64,000 nucleotides of DNA from contig NW_026622997.1 of NCBI RefSeq assembly GCF_023065955.2, positions 19,944,001-20,008,000 of the forward strand, written 5' to 3'. The translations under genes were made by a program, and so were the position numbers. The notes beneath the pieces were generated by a model that did no database searches, was not told where the DNA came from, and saw nothing but the letters and a program-made list of their open reading frames with translations. Shown one piece after another: positions 53,590-64,000 of this stretch (its first letter is position 1; each line of letters opens with the position of its first letter). The stretch is from Ursus arctos (taxonomy: Eukaryota; Chordata; Mammalia; Carnivora; Ursidae).

Positions 53590-56334
53590 AAACCGTGCTA
53601 GAAAAAAGAATTGCTTGAATTTATCTTTGAAAAATTTAAAAGCATTGTCAATATATTTACACATTTGCTTCACAACTTCCTTATGAGATGGGATGGGACT
53701 CAAACGTTATCGGGAAGAAATATTAATGGCCTGGTTATTATCTACAGGGCTCAGTTGTGAGCATTGGGGAAATTAAAAAAAAAAAAAGACAAAGAATAAG
53801 ATAAATGGTCCCTGACCTTGAATGCCTTACCTTCTATCTAGAAAGACTGCTCAGACCCCTCCAAAGCATTATGTATCAAAAAAGGAAACACCAGACGCAT
53901 GTCAGATAGATGGTTGAGATTTTAAAAAACGCTCCCGGAGTTCAGGGGGAGAGGAGCCTCTGTTGAAATCCAGAGCGATTACAATGTTTTCCTGGAGGAG
54001 CGTAGAGCTGGGACAACATCAAAGACACGTTACAACCCCACTTACACACACTGGAGAAACTAGAATCAGAGACTGCACCTCTGGTAGAAAGTTCTAGAAA
54101 ACAAGCCCTGCGTACTGCCTGTCTTTGTGCAGCCCTACTGTGCCTGGCATCCTGGCATGGCATTCTACCCCAGGAAATGTAGCACACTGAATGGGTACCC
54201 TGTTTCCCGAGATCTCCCACGGCTCCGTACGGCTGCCCACTTTCCAGACAGAGGGTGTCGGCCACCACGCACAGGACACGCTCTACCCACGGTGCCATCC
54301 TGATGGTGCTGCTTTGCCACGGGCCGGATGAGAAGCACAGACTCTCCCCCGACTTTCCTTGGCAAGGCTCTGCTGGCACGATGGGGCCTGCAGACTTTTA
54401 CCACAGGCGTTGTCTTTTCCCTCGTCAAGTCCCGAGCCTGATGGGGGGACAGGGGGCAAGTGTTCACTGCGGGGACCGTTCATAACAATGACGACGTCCT
54501 CGCTCTCTGGAGGAGGGCTGAGGCCGGCTCGGGCAAAGGGGGAAATGGAAAGGGGCACGTGGGCTGGGCTCCTCCGGCCTGGGATATACCGGCTGCCACA
54601 GTCATTATATTTTTTCTGGCTTCACGGACATGTTGCCATGGAACCAGTACGTGCCACTGCGACTTAGCCTCTAGCAAAGAAAATCACATCCCTGGCAGGA
54701 GCATTTCCCTAGATTTCCCTTAAAGGGATACCATCGAGGGAGTGCGGCTCCAGCTCCGAAACAGCAGCGGGATTGCTCCAGGGTCCAGCCGCCCGCACAC
54801 CATGAAATGGAGCCCAGCCACTCGTGTTCTACGAGGCGTACCTACATGGGGTGGCTGGGCCTCCCTGGTACGAACCCAGAGCGCGGGGACTAGCCTCCGA
54901 GCGGCTTTTTAAGCAAGAAACACATGGCTTCAGTTTGTGTTTCGTTTCCCTGCACATGGTAAAAGCAAACGGCCTGGGATATTTGGGGGGTAATGATTTG
55001 GGGCCTCCTGACTGCCAGCTTCAAATGACTCATAACCCCAGACGACCCAAAGTGTCCCCTAAGTGGTGTGCATACATTCAGGTGGCCCCAACGTGGCCTC
55101 TCTAGCAGCTTCTTCTTTGCTAAGTGAATAGTACGAATCGGGTGTGGGATCTGGCCCTTCCCCACTTTACATAGGCCCTAAATTGTCCTTTATTTTAGAC
55201 TTAATCCATCCCTCAATTCCACGGAAACCCTGAGGTTCTCCAGAGAGCAGGGGATCTCACATCCCACATCGTACTATGGAGTGCTCTGGGGATAAACCTT
55301 TGGGCTTTTCTTGGATAAGATAAGGAAATGGAAACCCTGACGTTGAGACCTCTAATGAATGCACCTTCACGCACATCCTGCATTTGGGGACGGGAGGGTC
55401 AGTATTACGCTAGGAAGCAGCTGATCGCCAGTGAATTGGCAATCCGTGTCCCAAATCCCATTCCGGACACTGGGGAAAAGCAGACTATCTCTGTACCCTC
55501 TGATAAGAAGCTATCGAGTTCCTTAATAATGATCCCAGTTAAGGCAGAAGAGAAGCCCCCATTCGTGAAGTTACAGTGATTAAGCTGACAAGGGGGATAA
55601 AATGATAGACACAGGCTCTCAAGGCTCTACTTAGACCGTCCCCAGGTGAGATGAAATGTTTCAGAAATGAGTGCACTTAGCACACCAAACTAAATGAATG
55701 CGATCTAGTACAGGCATCCTCAAAAAGGCCAGACAAGCTCGCCTTCTAGGAGTCCAGTGGACGCTCAGAGTCTCACGCCTCCCTCCATCGTACCGCACAA
55801 CTGCACTCTCATTTCTAATGAAGAAATGTTTCTCTGTAAGCCTCTGTGACTGCGGGTCAAATCTGTACTGCCCAATACGGAAGCTGGTAGGCGCTAGTCT
55901 GCAGGTGCACACGGTCCGGAGTGGGGGCGTGTGGGTCTGCAGCTGGCCAGACCCTGCAGGTGCGCGATGCTTTCTAGCTGCAAAACAGATGCACCACCCC
56001 CGTCCGGGCACGTGACATGGCACTTTGCAAATGCCTCGGTTTGGGAAGCACCAAGGAAAATATGCCCTCTCCGATGAGGTCTGTAACAGGAGTGTTCTGG
56101 GTCCGTCCACACCACACACCCCTCTTGGTAGCAGCCAAGTACGATTACTGGAAAGTTAACTAGTTAAACAGCATCCCTCCTGATGCGTGCCTTGGAAGGA
56201 TGTTATCAGGTCAAACCACCTACAGCTCTGCATATCCTCAGAAAGAAATAGGATGGGAAAGACAGCTCTGTGTAGGATGGGTCGGGGTGGGGGGGAAGCC
56301 GGGGAGACCACCACACGCCTGGGAGTCAAGCGCC
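53590..56334. other. Unassigned non-coding sequence, 2.7 kb
   Basis: An A-run at 53775-53786. It is GC-richer from 54180 to 54900, where long overlapping frames occur on both strands (53942-54379 minus, 54359-54667 plus). The largest, 55661-56119 (-, 152 codons), overlaps the plus frame 55698-56015. None matches a known family, and the overlap of frames suggests composition rather than coding. No repeat family recognised. Confidence 0.5.
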
Positions 56335-56485
56335 TCTCACCATCCCAGCTCTGCTGCTGTCTGAGAAGCCCCTAGATGGGGAATGGGAGGCCCTCTGGGC
56401 CTCATTTGCCCCATCTGTACAGAGGGGTTTTGCCAGATGGGCTCTGAAGTCCCATCTCATGTTCACATCCTATTACTCTCTGTCA
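56335..56485 (+). mobile_element. MIR-like SINE
   Basis: 'ccagctctgctgctgtctg', 'ctgggcctcatttgcccc', 'atctgtacagaggggttt', 'agatgggctctgaagtccc' resemble the MIR core ending in the 'ggactagatgatctctaaggtccc' variant. Confidence 0.7.
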
Positions 56486-58204
56486 TGCTATTCACAAGAC
56501 ACTGTGTCACATGAACAAAACGGATGGCTTCTCCTGCCCACGGCCGTTTTTCTTTGCATCAGTCATTGAGAAAAAGAGAAACTTCCTCTCTCCTCCTCCC
56601 TGCAAGCTGGGCAAGGTAAGAGCAGCAACGGTAATAATTCATCAGGGGCAAATCATGTGTACAGCAAAAGGAAACAGCAGAAAAATACAAGAAACCTTCC
56701 CTTCTGAAGGCAGGAGATGTGATGAGTAGAAAGAACACTTTGGTGCCAATGGGAGAAAGCTTCTAGAGAAGGCATGCTGTCGAGCACTTTTCCCGCAGCA
56801 CCACGAGAACTGGACAACATTTTGATGTGAAAATACATGAAATAAATTTTATATAAAATAAAATATATAGAAAAAGATAAAGTAATACATAAAATGTATA
56901 AAAGGGTCAAAGGATCACTCACCCTATGAAAACAGCAGACTGGATTCTTTTCACCCAGAAAAAGGACTAATTTCTTTGGAAAACTGGAAGAGAAAGAGAT
57001 TTTAAATAAACAACATGAAATCCTGGCGCTCTGACACTTAGTAGGTCAATGCCTGACGGACGGTGGGCGTACAACTGTTTGGCCGACTACATGAATTTTG
57101 AAGACACAGCTTCGAAAATTTAATATGTAGAAAGTAATTCTGCGCATGATTCCTTTATCAGAAAATGAAAGCCCCATGACAAAGGAGGGCATAGGGTATT
57201 TCCTGGGAAATCATTTTTCAGGTGGATCTTTTAAACGATGTCTGCAGCCCCACTGTGGGGCTAACTGAGGATGTCTTAATAAGTAACCAGTGTACCCCGT
57301 GACCGCCCTGAGCCCTTTCCCCACACACCTTCCCCACCTCAAAATGGTGCACCCACAACCCCACGCACCCCCCGCTGAAGCCAGTGGCCCTACAGGGATC
57401 TGTAATTGGGCTCAGGGGGGAATGCAGACTTGGCACAGAGGCGCCAACTGAGTAATCCCGTGAGGAAGCCACGGTGTTTGGGATCAAGTGTGGGAAAGAA
57501 CCGAGATGATGTGAATGCTGGAAGCGGAAGCCCGAAAGACAAAGAGATAAGGGGGTGACAGCAACAGATTGTGTAATCTACATCACATAAGGAACTCAGC
57601 TCAAGATCCAAGTTTTTAAAAATTTCCAGAGACTGTTTTAAAGACGCCTTTGCAGGTTTAGGAGGGGATGTGAGGCGGAGCTGGTGCAGTTCCCGAGACG
57701 GGCAAATTGCACACGATCCCTGAGCATCTGGGATGAAGTCTGCGGGCTGTAAGAAGACCACTGCTTGCTTTTCCCCACTTGCCCGACGAGGATGACAGTG
57801 CTTGGCCGCTCAGGCATTAGGGACGGTCTCCTCCTCGGGATGCCCACAGGCTGCAAGTTCCCAGACCCAGGAATCTGCAAGGTGCACCTCCCAGCCCCAG
57901 AGACCAGCCCGCCTACTAGACCCTCAGGCGGGACTGGGAGGACTGGACCGCAGGGCGACTCAGACCGTGCGGTCCCGCCTCCTGAGAAGTTCAGAGTCTC
58001 ACTGAAAACACTTACAGGGGAACGACGCAGGAGCAAAAGATGGTACACGCTGGTACAAGCTCTGAGCACCTTCTTTTTAAAGCAACACTTTAGAATCCGC
58101 TCACATACATTAACCTTTTCATCCTAACGGCAGCAAGATGTCTACGGTAAGAACCACCAAGATCAGAAAAGCTAATTTCAGCGTCAGACCCGAGGCTGCC
58201 TCTC
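56486..58204. other. Unassigned non-coding sequence
   Basis: AT-rich around 56820-56900, GC-rich around 57640-58000. Frames 57638-58069 (-, 143 codons) and 57765-58127 (+, 120 codons) overlap antiparallel and match nothing known. A short phrase at 58100-58135 is MIR-like but too small to call. Confidence 0.5.
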
Positions 58205-58345
58205 AGCTCAGGTGCATATCAGCTGTGGGACTCAAGTTGTATAAACTCTCAGAACGCTTTCCCCCATGGCAACACGAATACCCACTTCCTGGCATGTTTC
58301 ACGTTCTCTGTGCAGTGCCTGGCCTGTAGGAGACACTCGGGGAAA
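58205..58345 (+). mobile_element. MIR-like SINE, diverged
   Basis: 'gctgtgggactcaagttg', 'aactctcagaacgctttccc' and 'tgcagtgcctggcctgtagg' follow MIR order with heavy divergence. Confidence 0.58.
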
Positions 58346-58806
58346 GCAACCGCTTTCATGCCACGTGGCACAACCCGTTTCTAGGTCTGCGTCAATCCAG
58401 AAGAGATTTTTATAATTCTGTAACTTGTCAGGATGTGAGTACCTGTCTTGTCTTCTCTTTTGCCCCAACCCTTCAAAATTAGATGAGTCAAACGAGAGCA
58501 AAGCAAAACATTGACTGTGAATAATTAGATAATATACACGAGGAAAAAACCCAAAGAAAACAAATCAGCAGGCCCCACCCATAATCACTGTGAACATTTT
58601 GGCTCATTTGGCTTCAGGCTCTCTCCTACAGTCAGGTATACGGAGTTTATGATACAAATACCTATATAAATAAAATTATATACATACCTATAATTTTTTC
58701 ATAACATATTATGATAGCATTCATACTGTTTTGCAGTCTGATCATATTTTACTTGTTATATTACAAACCTCTTTTAATAGCAATAAATCCATCTCCATCA
58801 CCATTC
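58346..58806. other. Unassigned AT-rich sequence
   Basis: Nothing recognised. Confidence 0.5.
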
Positions 58807-58929
58807 TTTTTTTTTTTTTTTTTAAGATTTTATTTTTTAAGCAATCTCTACACCCAACACGGGGCTCAAACTCACAATCCCAAAATCAAGAGTCGCCTGC
58901 TCTACCGACTGAACCAGCCAGGTGCTCCT
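58807..58929 (-). mobile_element. Short CanSINE variant, minus strand
   Basis: T-run, 'aagattttattttttaagc', 'aatctctacacccaacac', 'ggggctcaaactcac', 'aatcaagagtcgcctgctc' and head 'gactgaaccagccaggtgc'. It is about 120 bp: the tRNA-derived head joined directly to the A-rich tail without the CT-rich segment, as in older carnivore SINE subfamilies. Confidence 0.93.
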
Positions 58930-60654
58930 CCAACCTCATTCTTGACCCCTTCACTGAAAGAATGAACCACTAAATAAACAGTTGTTGAATTTTTACCGAT
59001 GTGCCCCCACGTTTACGAGAAATGACTACACGTGGTAGCACACGGTTCTTTCTTTTACATTTTTGTCAAGATCGAGAAAGGCTAACTGCAATAAATATCA
59101 GAAATCTTAACAACCAAAAACTGTTTCGGTTTGTGTGGGTGTCCCTTAGAATACAAACCGGCACTAAACACCACTGGGAATATGACAAATGACAATATTT
59201 GGGGAGCTTCCAATATATTGGGAAAGGATAAAATTTTACAGCCTCGGGCTATGGGTGGATAGAAATGCCAACACCCCAGCTATGAAATCGTTAAGTGTGA
59301 CTTACGGGAGTGTCCTGTTTTCACTGTGATCACGGTGAAGGGACTTAATGATAGGAAGGTAAACTAAAAACCACAGAGTCTCGAGGAACCTTCAAAATTA
59401 TAATCGTATTACATAAACTTTAAAAAACCTAAAAAAAATCAGGATTTACCATATTTAGAAAACATCAAGAGGTGGAACGTTTGTGCAGCCTCAGTATTTC
59501 TAATCTAGTTTCCTCCTCGAAGGGAATGGCTGATTTGGTAAAACATATGTGATAGAGTTTTGCTTGAGTTGCACGACACATCCTTGTCCTCGATTGAGAA
59601 AATCGTGCCATACCTCGAAATGTGACTGACTAGCAACATTTCGGGAAAATACCACTTTTGGGGGGAAGCTGAGGGAGTGAACGTATCCCCACAATCTGCA
59701 GAGTCTGGGGCTAATTCCTCCTCCAGTTATGAGGAACCCTTTCTAAGTACTGCCAACACCGCTTGGACAAGCAGGCAGGAGGTGGGGGGCGGGCAGGGAG
59801 CAGGAGAGAAAGGTAGGACTGAACTGTGGCATCAGAAAAATGCCAAATCCACTACCAGCTGGAAAATCCCGGAGGGACCCAAAGTGGAGAAACAAAGGAG
59901 AGAAATGTTAACAGTTTGGCGAAACCGCGAATGGACAGGTGATGACTCCTTTACATGCTACCTTCCAATGAAAGTTCTCTGACACTTTATCCCTCATCCA
60001 GGGGATGCAATTTTGGGGGAAACTGACAGTCTGTGAAGGAGTCATGCTCTTAGAAGAGACTTCTACGGTTCTATTTTGACCACGTGGAAGAGTCGACATC
60101 AGGAGGTAAAAACACAGACGTTAAATTTTAGCACTGGATAGAATCAGAGAACCATCTCGGCTACTCGCACCAGCAACTTTCTATCACAAAATACGGACTG
60201 AGCTACTCTTCCCAGATCTCCTTTGATGATACAATTCAGGAGCCAGTGAGCTGTCCCTGGATCTGACAGTGAACTTCTTATAGGAAGGGAGATTTTGCTT
60301 TGCCTCACTCTCTTGGGGTGAATGCTTTCTCTACGAGAAAGAACCAGACGGTTGGGCCGTGCTGTGTGCTATGCAACGTCTCTTCTATGCAGTCAAAGCG
60401 AAATGATTCACCTCCTTAAATTCGCTTTCAGAGGGTCCTTTCTATCTTCTGACGGTGTACCTGGGATGGCCCAGGATACATTCTATATACCAGACCTGTA
60501 GAGCCATGGAAAATTGTGGTTTAAATTCTAACATCTCCGTCCACTGGTGTGCCTCTGGCCAATAGGACCTAGCCAGGAAAACAGGGCTGACACCATATGT
60601 GCCACACTTATATTTTTGGACTACTGACTTTGGAAACTTTTATCTTCTTTGGCT
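58930..60654. other. Unassigned non-coding sequence, 1.7 kb
   Basis: No gene or repeat recognised. The frame 59677-59982 (+) has no known domain. Confidence 0.5.
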
Positions 60655-60860
60655 ACTAGCACGTACTGAGTGGCTATTTTGTGCCGACAAGATTTCACCT
60701 GTCATCTCTAATCCTCCCGAACGCTCTGCAAAATAAGTTCTATTAGCCCCATTGTTCAGATGAGGAAGACAAGGTGCAAGACGAGCAACCTACCCGAGGT
60801 CGCATAACCAGTCACTGACGAAGCACGAATGCAAAGCGGGGTGTGACTGGGTTTCACAGC
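60655..60860 (-). mobile_element. MIR SINE, nearly complete
   Basis: 'cgtactgagtggctattttg', 'tgtcatctctaatcctcccg', 'ctctgcaaaataagttctat', 'gccccattgttcagatgagg', 'acctacccgaggtcgcataa', 'gaatgcaaagcggggtgtg' follow antisense MIR across almost its full 200 bp or so. Confidence 0.86.
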
Positions 60861-61654
60861 CAAAGAGAAAAGAGATGAGCGCCTGGGCACGATGCATGTA
60901 GATTTTTACAAGAAAGCTGCTATACGTAGCATTCTGTCAAACACATAAAAAAGAGCACTTGCTTTCACCAAATAAGCAGACACTCCTTTTCCAGGTTGTT
61001 GTACGGGGGTAGCAAGCAAGGACGCCAGAAGAAAAGTTACCCAGGACATTCAGTGGCGAGCACGTCAGTCGTCCAACAGGTGCTAGGCAAGCATTCTCCA
61101 GGCAGAACAGCAGGACCAAAGTGCTGACAGTTGCAACGACACAAAATGTAGCCTTGGCAAGTTGGTCTAACAATTACTTCACATCATTCTGATTATGAGC
61201 CACAAGCATGCAATCAACAGCACAGAGACGATCTTAAACGATCTCCATCAGCATTTTACTTTACTTATCAAAGCGTGGCAGATGGAACACACTCTCATCT
61301 GACCTCAACGCAATGTCAATGACCCAAACGCCTAGAATGTGCTGGAACAAAAAGGATGCAAGAGTGCCGGCCTTGCTGGGGGCCATTGGTTACGATACGT
61401 GCATTTTATTTCATTCAATGTTTCCATTTATTATCTCAGAGTTACAAAAAATGATACTTATGTGTTTCTCATCTGATCCATTTAACCACCGTCTAACTCA
61501 ATTTAAAGATTCAAGGAAGTTTACAAATTCCCCGGACTTTAAATATGGCATGGTGTACATACCTCTACAAAGAGCACGTCCCATTTTCCGTTATACATTT
61601 TTGTGGGTACGCATTCCCCAACTGCGGCCCAGCTCCGAGAGCTTGGAATTTACA
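60861..61654. other. Unassigned non-coding sequence
   Basis: The plus frame 61313-61729 ends inside the following L2 terminus and is not a credible gene. It may include a degraded extension of that L2. Confidence 0.48.
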
Positions 61655-61738
61655 TCATTTATTTCTGTCTTCCAACCCCTAGCCCAGTGCCCGACATATA
61701 TGGCGGACATTCAAAATATGCAGAAATGAATGAATTCT
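61655..61738 (+). mobile_element. L2 LINE 3' terminus
   Basis: 'ttatttctgtcttccaaccc', 'tagcccagtgcccgacata' and 'cattcaaaatatgcagaaatg' followed by 'aatgaattc' match the L2 end (tgtatccccagtgcctagcacagtgcctggcacatag ... aataaatatttgttgaatgaat). Confidence 0.75.
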
Positions 61739-62468
61739 CATCGGACTGTAAATAAGAGGGCTGCTTACTAAAAGCACGAATGACACCAAGTTGTTCTGAG
61801 AAGTCACCAGGGCTTCAAAGGGCAGGGTCTGAATTCCAAAAACTTGCCTTCAAATTGGAAAGATAATGGTAAATACATACCAAACATTTAGTGGAGAACT
61901 GCTCTTAGGGAGTAAAAATACACAAATCTAAAAATTAAAAAAAAAAAAATACGGCCCTTGTACCGACTGAGGAAATCATCTACAGAAAGACCATCCCAAG
62001 AGATCCAACCTCAACAGCAAAGCCTGTAACTCAAGAGGGAGATAGCATCTGGAGAATGGTTTCCAAGAAGAGTCATTAAAATCACTGGAGGTTAGAGTAC
62101 TAGATCTGGAAGAGAAATACTGATGATTAGATTATAGGGGTGCGGGGAGGGGAGGTCAACTTTCCTTCTCAAAATGTAAAGGAAAAGGACCACAGTGTTT
62201 TCAATATATCAGCACTATTACGAGCCATGCCTGTCACTTCACTGACGCATCTCAGCTGGGGCAGAAAGAGTCCATAAAATGGGACAAGGACCCTATTTTG
62301 CCTTTAGATAAATATGGTATCTGCAGCAAAATGTGAGCAAGTTCATCCATAACTCGGATCCTATTTGGATTATACAAAATGACTTAACAGAAAATATCTT
62401 CAGGTAGATGTCACTCCTGGCTTTATGATTCCTTGGGTATCTGTGTTTGTGGGTGGGTATGAGTGAAT

Positions 62469-62508
<40 letters not shown>

Positions 62509-63262
62509 GCTTTCCAATGGTCTCAGAGAGTATTATCTATAATGTAATAAGGTAATATATAGAATATAGTCAATGTTTACTATTCTTGAATTGCCAAAAC
62601 GTGCCGTGTGGACTTTTCAAAGGCAGTCTCCCTATACGTCAACAATTCTTCAAGCCATCAGCATACGTTTACTGTATGAATGGCCAAAGGGTGAAACAGA
62701 AGGCGAAAGAAAATCAGCAAAACCAACAGTATCTCAGAATTCCAAACTTGGCAATCATCGGCTTGGCAAAGCTGCCCCTCTGACCTGGAGGGAGGAGTAA
62801 GAGAAGCAGGATGCTATTGTTAGGGTCAAAGGCAGTACGGTTTTCATGCCGTACACTTTAGGGCCATGCCCCCGCCGTACAAGTCCTCTCGCTGCTGTGA
62901 AAGATCACAGCTACTTCACCCGAGTTCGGGACTGACAGGGAAGAGCACAGGGAAAGGCCAGAGTCAGGGACGATGACTTTAAATGGGCTGCCCGTGCCAG
63001 CCACGTCTCAGCCACGTCTGGCAACAGCAGAGGGGTGCAGGATGCAAACGGTACTGTCCCCCATCAAATAACAGAGGCCTAAAGGACACAATTTTGGATG
63101 CAAAGTTGGAGTTCAAGAAGTACTTAAAAGCTATCATCCTCATATCTATGTGAGCTTTAGAGTTTTCAAAGTGCTTGCCGTAGGGTGAACAGTCAGCAGT
63201 CAACATCATTATATTATACACAAGGTTTTTTAAGAGGGTATCTTTTAAATGTCTACAACAGC
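61739..63262. other. Unassigned non-coding sequence
   Basis: A-run at 61939-61950. No gene or repeat recognised apart from the GT microsatellite listed separately. Confidence 0.5.
62470..62506. repeat. (GT)n microsatellite
   Basis: About 18 uninterrupted GT units. Confidence 0.97.
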
Positions 63263-63485
63263 CAAGGGCTGGCAAACTTTCTCAGGAAAGGGCCAGAGAG
63301 CAAATGTTTGAGGCTCTGTGGGCCTGAGGATCTCCATCACAACCACCCAGCTCTGCCACTGTAGCACCACGGAAGCCACAGACCAGAACTATCCCAAGGG
63401 GCATGGTTGTGTTCCAATAAAACTTTATTTACAAAAATAGGTGGGAGTGGGATTTGGCCCACAGGCCAGAGTCTGTCAACCCCTG
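63263..63485. mobile_element. hAT-Charlie non-autonomous transposon
   Basis: Both terminal inverted repeats are visible: 'caagggctggcaaacttt' at the left and 'gagtctgtcaacccctg' at the right. Between them, 'aggaaagggccagagag', 'gaggctctgtgggcctg', 'ggcatggttgtgttcc', 'aataaaactttatttac' and 'gatttggcccacaggcc' are diagnostic of a common mammalian hAT MITE of about 220 bp whose exact name (MER3-like or related) I leave open. Confidence 0.88.
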
Positions 63486-64000
63486 GTCCAGAGTAGCATT
63501 ATACTGGGAAATGAGAAGACATAATTTCTGCTTCCTCCTTTTCCCCCAAATAGATTATATTGTTGCTTATGTGAAAATTAATAAAGGAAACCTCATTAAA
63601 GCGGACTTGGGAGACTAGCAGGGGAGGCTGGTGAGGAGGCGCTGTACCACACAACATCAATCACAGGAAAACGATCCATCACCGACCCCAAGACAAGAAT
63701 CATCAGCAGAAAAGCAGCCCAATTACAGGTCCCAACAGGGGAAGATGCACATCGCATCTCCTACAATTCGACCACCCCCGCAACTCGGCCAGTGAGAACC
63801 GCTCATCGCCCTGAACTCTTGCTCTTCTCCAACAGAGTTTCCTTCCACACAACTCCTTCCAACATCCTCCTTCTCCATAAAATAACGTTCCTCTTCCTCA
63901 TTTGTTGGACTTAACTATGGTTTTGCTGTAGCTTCCGTATCCCAACTAGCTATTTTTTGCTCTTCCTGAGTAAACCCATTTTTGCTGACGAGTAACTGGA
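63486..64000. other. Unassigned non-coding sequence
   Basis: Nothing recognised up to the end of the window. Confidence 0.5.

Noticed and set aside
53942..54379. 145-codon minus frame and the overlapping frames at 54094-54723
   Set aside because: Long frames occur on both strands and in several phases at once, the pattern of a stop-poor GC-rich patch rather than a gene.
55661..56119. 152-codon minus frame with many Cys and Arg
   Set aside because: Overlapped by a 105-codon plus frame over most of its length. No conserved motif spacing suggests a zinc finger or a receptor.
57638..58069. 143-codon minus frame
   Set aside because: Overlaps the plus frames 57765-58127 and 57802-58005. No known family.
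1..64000. A novel genetic system such as a defence locus, viral insertion with genes, or gene cluster
   Set aside because: No gene content was found. The LTRs are solo MaLR-type repeats without viral genes, and the window fits ordinary carnivore non-coding DNA.

Overview
The window is nuclear DNA from a placental mammal of the order Carnivora, and I can support no protein-coding gene in it. The organism call rests on the mobile elements. There are fourteen tRNA-Lys-derived CanSINEs (SINEC), which occur only in carnivores, and four carnivore-type L1 3' ends. Several SINEs (16997-17192, 18264-18469, 49817-50030) belong to a subfamily with 'agggcgtgatcccggcgtt' in the body and a CT-rich tail ending in an AAAT-type tract. 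I associate that subfamily with arctoid carnivores, especially bears and the giant panda, with seals as an alternative. The species and locus cannot be fixed from the sequence alone. No open reading frame resembles a known protein, and the reading frames present are chance, low-complexity or transposon-derived. The window therefore looks intergenic or lies within a long intron.

Layout. 1-5 kb: mostly unassigned sequence, an old L1 3' end, then a nested block at 3.66-4.77 kb where a carnivore L1 tail and a SINE interrupt an older L1M. 5-16 kb: unassigned sequence with a compound microsatellite (5.8 kb), an MLT1 LTR (8.5 kb), two MIRs (9.7-10.1 kb) and two SINEs. 16.5-17.25 kb: an L2 followed by a SINE inserted inside another SINE. 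18-24 kb: SINE, MIRs, an AT/CA-rich tract and a short L1/L2 pair. 24.3-27.5 kb: an MER5A split by a SINE, an MLT1 inside another LTR-like repeat, and a nearly complete Tigger element. 27.5-32 kb: mostly unassigned. 31.9-33.1 kb: a long antisense L1M. 33-37.4 kb: MER5-like, MIR, Tigger, L2 and L1M fragments with several GT/CA microsatellites. 39-41 kb: L1 tail, MIR, and a 44-bp minisatellite. 42-45.5 kb: the densest repeat cluster, with L1M, L2s, a 5'-inverted L1, a SINE and MER5A. 46-53.6 kb: an L1 tail, three SINEs, L2s, MIR, a MaLR-like LTR, an uncharacterised repeat present twice, and two CTCF-like sites. 54-64 kb: mainly unassigned sequence with MIRs, one SINE, one L2 end and a hAT element.

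There is no operon or pathway logic here. What can be read is the order of insertion. Old L2, MIR, MER5 and Tigger copies are broken by MaLR LTRs and L1M, and these in turn by carnivore L1 tails and SINEs that still carry clear target-site duplications (TSDs). Family names come from recalled consensus sequences, not a database run. Subfamily labels and outer boundaries (about +/-20 bp) are provisional.
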